Assembly: GCA_003510825.1 (NCBI GenBank)
Contig: DOKO01000237.1
Location: 1-14,208, forward strand
Length of the DNA: 14,208 nucleotides
From: Stenotrophomonas sp.
GTDB lineage: Bacteria > Pseudomonadota > Gammaproteobacteria > Xanthomonadales > Xanthomonadaceae
Reading direction: 5' to 3'
Shown here piece by piece: positions 13,568 to 14,208 of the stretch. Below the pieces are notes generated by a model that saw only the letters and a list, made by a program, of their open reading frames with translations, was not told where the DNA came from and ran no database searches. Every line of letters starts with the position of its first letter. The first letter of the stretch is position 1. Position numbers and translations under genes: made by a program.

Positions 13568-14146
13568 ATGCCCGTCGAATTGCCTGCCCTGCCCTACCTT
13601 TCCGGCTCCCTGCAGCCGCACCTGTCCGCGCAGAGCGTGGAACTGCACCACGGCCGCCATCATCGTGCCTACGTGGATGCGGTCAATGCCGCCATCGTCG
13701 GCACCGAATGGGAAGAAGCGCCGCTGGAAGAGATCGTCCGCCAGGCCCAGGGCACGCTGTTCGATGCGGCCGCCCAGGCCTGGAGCCACGGTTTCTACTG
13801 GCAGTGCCTGCGCCCGCGCGGCGGCGGCGAGCCGCAGGGCCGGCTGGGTGAGCTCATCAAGCGCCAGTTCGGCGATGGCCAGCGCCTGCGCGAGGAATTC
13901 AACCGCGCCGCACTGGGCGTGTTCGGCTCGGGCTGGGTCTGGCTGGTGCAGCACCCCGGCGGCCAGCTCGGCATCCAGGCGACCCGCAACGCGGGCACGC
14001 CGCTGACTGGCGAGAGCACCCCGCTGCTGTGCTGCGATGTGTGGGAGCACGCGTATTACACCGACTACCAGAATGAGCGTGCGCGCTATCTGGAAGGGTT
14101 CTGGCAGCTGGTCAACTGGGAATTCGCCGAGAGCCAGCTGCGCTGA
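13568..14146 (+). CDS. sodB: Superoxide dismutase, iron type
   Basis: A 192-residue cytoplasmic enzyme, identical in length class to E. coli SodB, converting superoxide to oxygen and hydrogen peroxide. Metal ligands are His27, His74, Asp157 and His161 (AWSH at 71-74, DVWEHAYY at 157-164), with Tyr35 in the second shell. Gln70 in the N-terminal domain and NAGTPLT (141-147) are features of iron rather than manganese enzymes; cambialistic use cannot be excluded. Cys155-Cys156 just before ligand Asp157 is unusual, as Thr-Val or Thr-Cys is common there. The start MPVELPALPY matches family starts, yet no Shine-Dalgarno sequence is seen (the preceding bases are GAACCTGTCC). It is transcribed away from grxD and ends 13 bases before the SMAG hairpin. 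Confidence 0.94.
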   Translation: MPVELPALPYLSGSLQPHLSAQSVELHHGRHHRAYVDAVNAAIVGTEWEEAPLEEIVRQAQGTLFDAAAQAWSHGFYWQCLRPRGGGEPQGRLGELIKRQFGDGQRLREEFNRAALGVFGSGWVWLVQHPGGQLGIQATRNAGTPLTGESTPLLCCDVWEHAYYTDYQNERARYLEGFWQLVNWEFAESQLR

Positions 14147-14160
14147 GGCGGACAGACACC

Positions 14161-14183
14161 CGCCGGGCATGGCCCGGCGCTAC
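14161..14183 (-). repeat. SMAG (GTAG) REP stem-loop after sodB
   Basis: On the minus strand GTAG is followed by CGCCGGGC, loop CAT and GCCCGGCG, a perfect 8-bp stem. This is the form of the SMAG repeats dispersed in Stenotrophomonas maltophilia: GTAG tetranucleotide at the 5' foot of a short GC stem. Such elements are non-autonomous and are linked to REP-associated tyrosine transposases. Lying 14 bases after the sodB stop, it may protect or end the mRNA. It supports the Stenotrophomonas assignment. Confidence 0.75.
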
Positions 14184-14201
14184 CGGCGTTGCGCAGCTCT
14201 G

Positions 14202-14208
14202 GTAGATG
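14202..14208 (+). repeat. Probable start of a second SMAG element, cut by the window edge
   Basis: GTAGATG at the last seven bases, on the plus strand, is the right tetranucleotide in the opposite orientation to the SMAG at 14161-14183. SMAG elements often form pairs. Only the foot of the possible stem is visible. Confidence 0.3.

Noticed and set aside
13493..14170. Open frame of 225 codons on the minus strand
   Set aside because: Antisense of sodB, whose metal ligands are all in place on the plus strand.
1..14208. CRISPR array, insertion sequence, tRNA or rRNA gene
   Set aside because: I saw no regularly spaced repeats, no transposase-like frame and no cloverleaf or conserved rRNA segment inside the window.

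Overview
The window looks like chromosomal DNA of a high-GC gammaproteobacterium of the Xanthomonadaceae, most likely Stenotrophomonas. The reasons are GC-rich coding with long mirror ORFs on the opposite strand, an Oar-type TonB-dependent receptor of xanthomonad style, a xanthomonad-type minor-pilin operon, and at the right edge a GTAG-headed stem-loop matching the SMAG repeats of Stenotrophomonas maltophilia. The genus is an inference from these features, not from a database search.

Layout: nearly everything is on the minus strand. From 7072 leftwards to 58 runs one tight type IV pilus assembly operon, fimT-pilV-pilW-pilX-pilY1-pilE. Gene junctions are 4-bp ATGA overlaps or gaps of 4 to 12 bases, so the genes are probably co-transcribed and translationally coupled. 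The minor pilins and the large PilY1 adhesin would form the priming and tip complex of the pilus. At the extreme left a good promoter with a GC-rich discriminator points out of the window.

From 8664 to 7270 lies ppnN, a nucleotide 5'-monophosphate nucleosidase of the LOG family, followed by two strong GC hairpins. The 245 bases upstream of ppnN hold two terminator-like hairpins with nearly identical stems, a possible short RNA, and a 10-base segment exactly complementary to the ppnN start region. This is the most unusual non-coding stretch of the window. From 12125 to 8910 is an Oar-like TonB-dependent outer-membrane receptor. It has a 229-base upstream region with direct repeats and a perfect 12-base palindrome.

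The right end holds a two-gene unit on the minus strand: a monothiol glutaredoxin with a CGFS active site, overlapped by 4 bases with a YciK-like short-chain dehydrogenase whose catalytic Ser and Lys are replaced. Divergently transcribed on the plus strand is an iron-type superoxide dismutase, followed by a SMAG hairpin and the probable beginning of a second one cut by the window edge. Glutaredoxin and superoxide dismutase side by side suggest a small redox and iron-sulfur stress neighbourhood. I see no mobile element with a transposase, no CRISPR array, no tRNA and no rRNA inside the window. No wholly new multi-gene system is evident. The best candidates for something undescribed are the ppnN leader and the degenerate SDR paired with the glutaredoxin.
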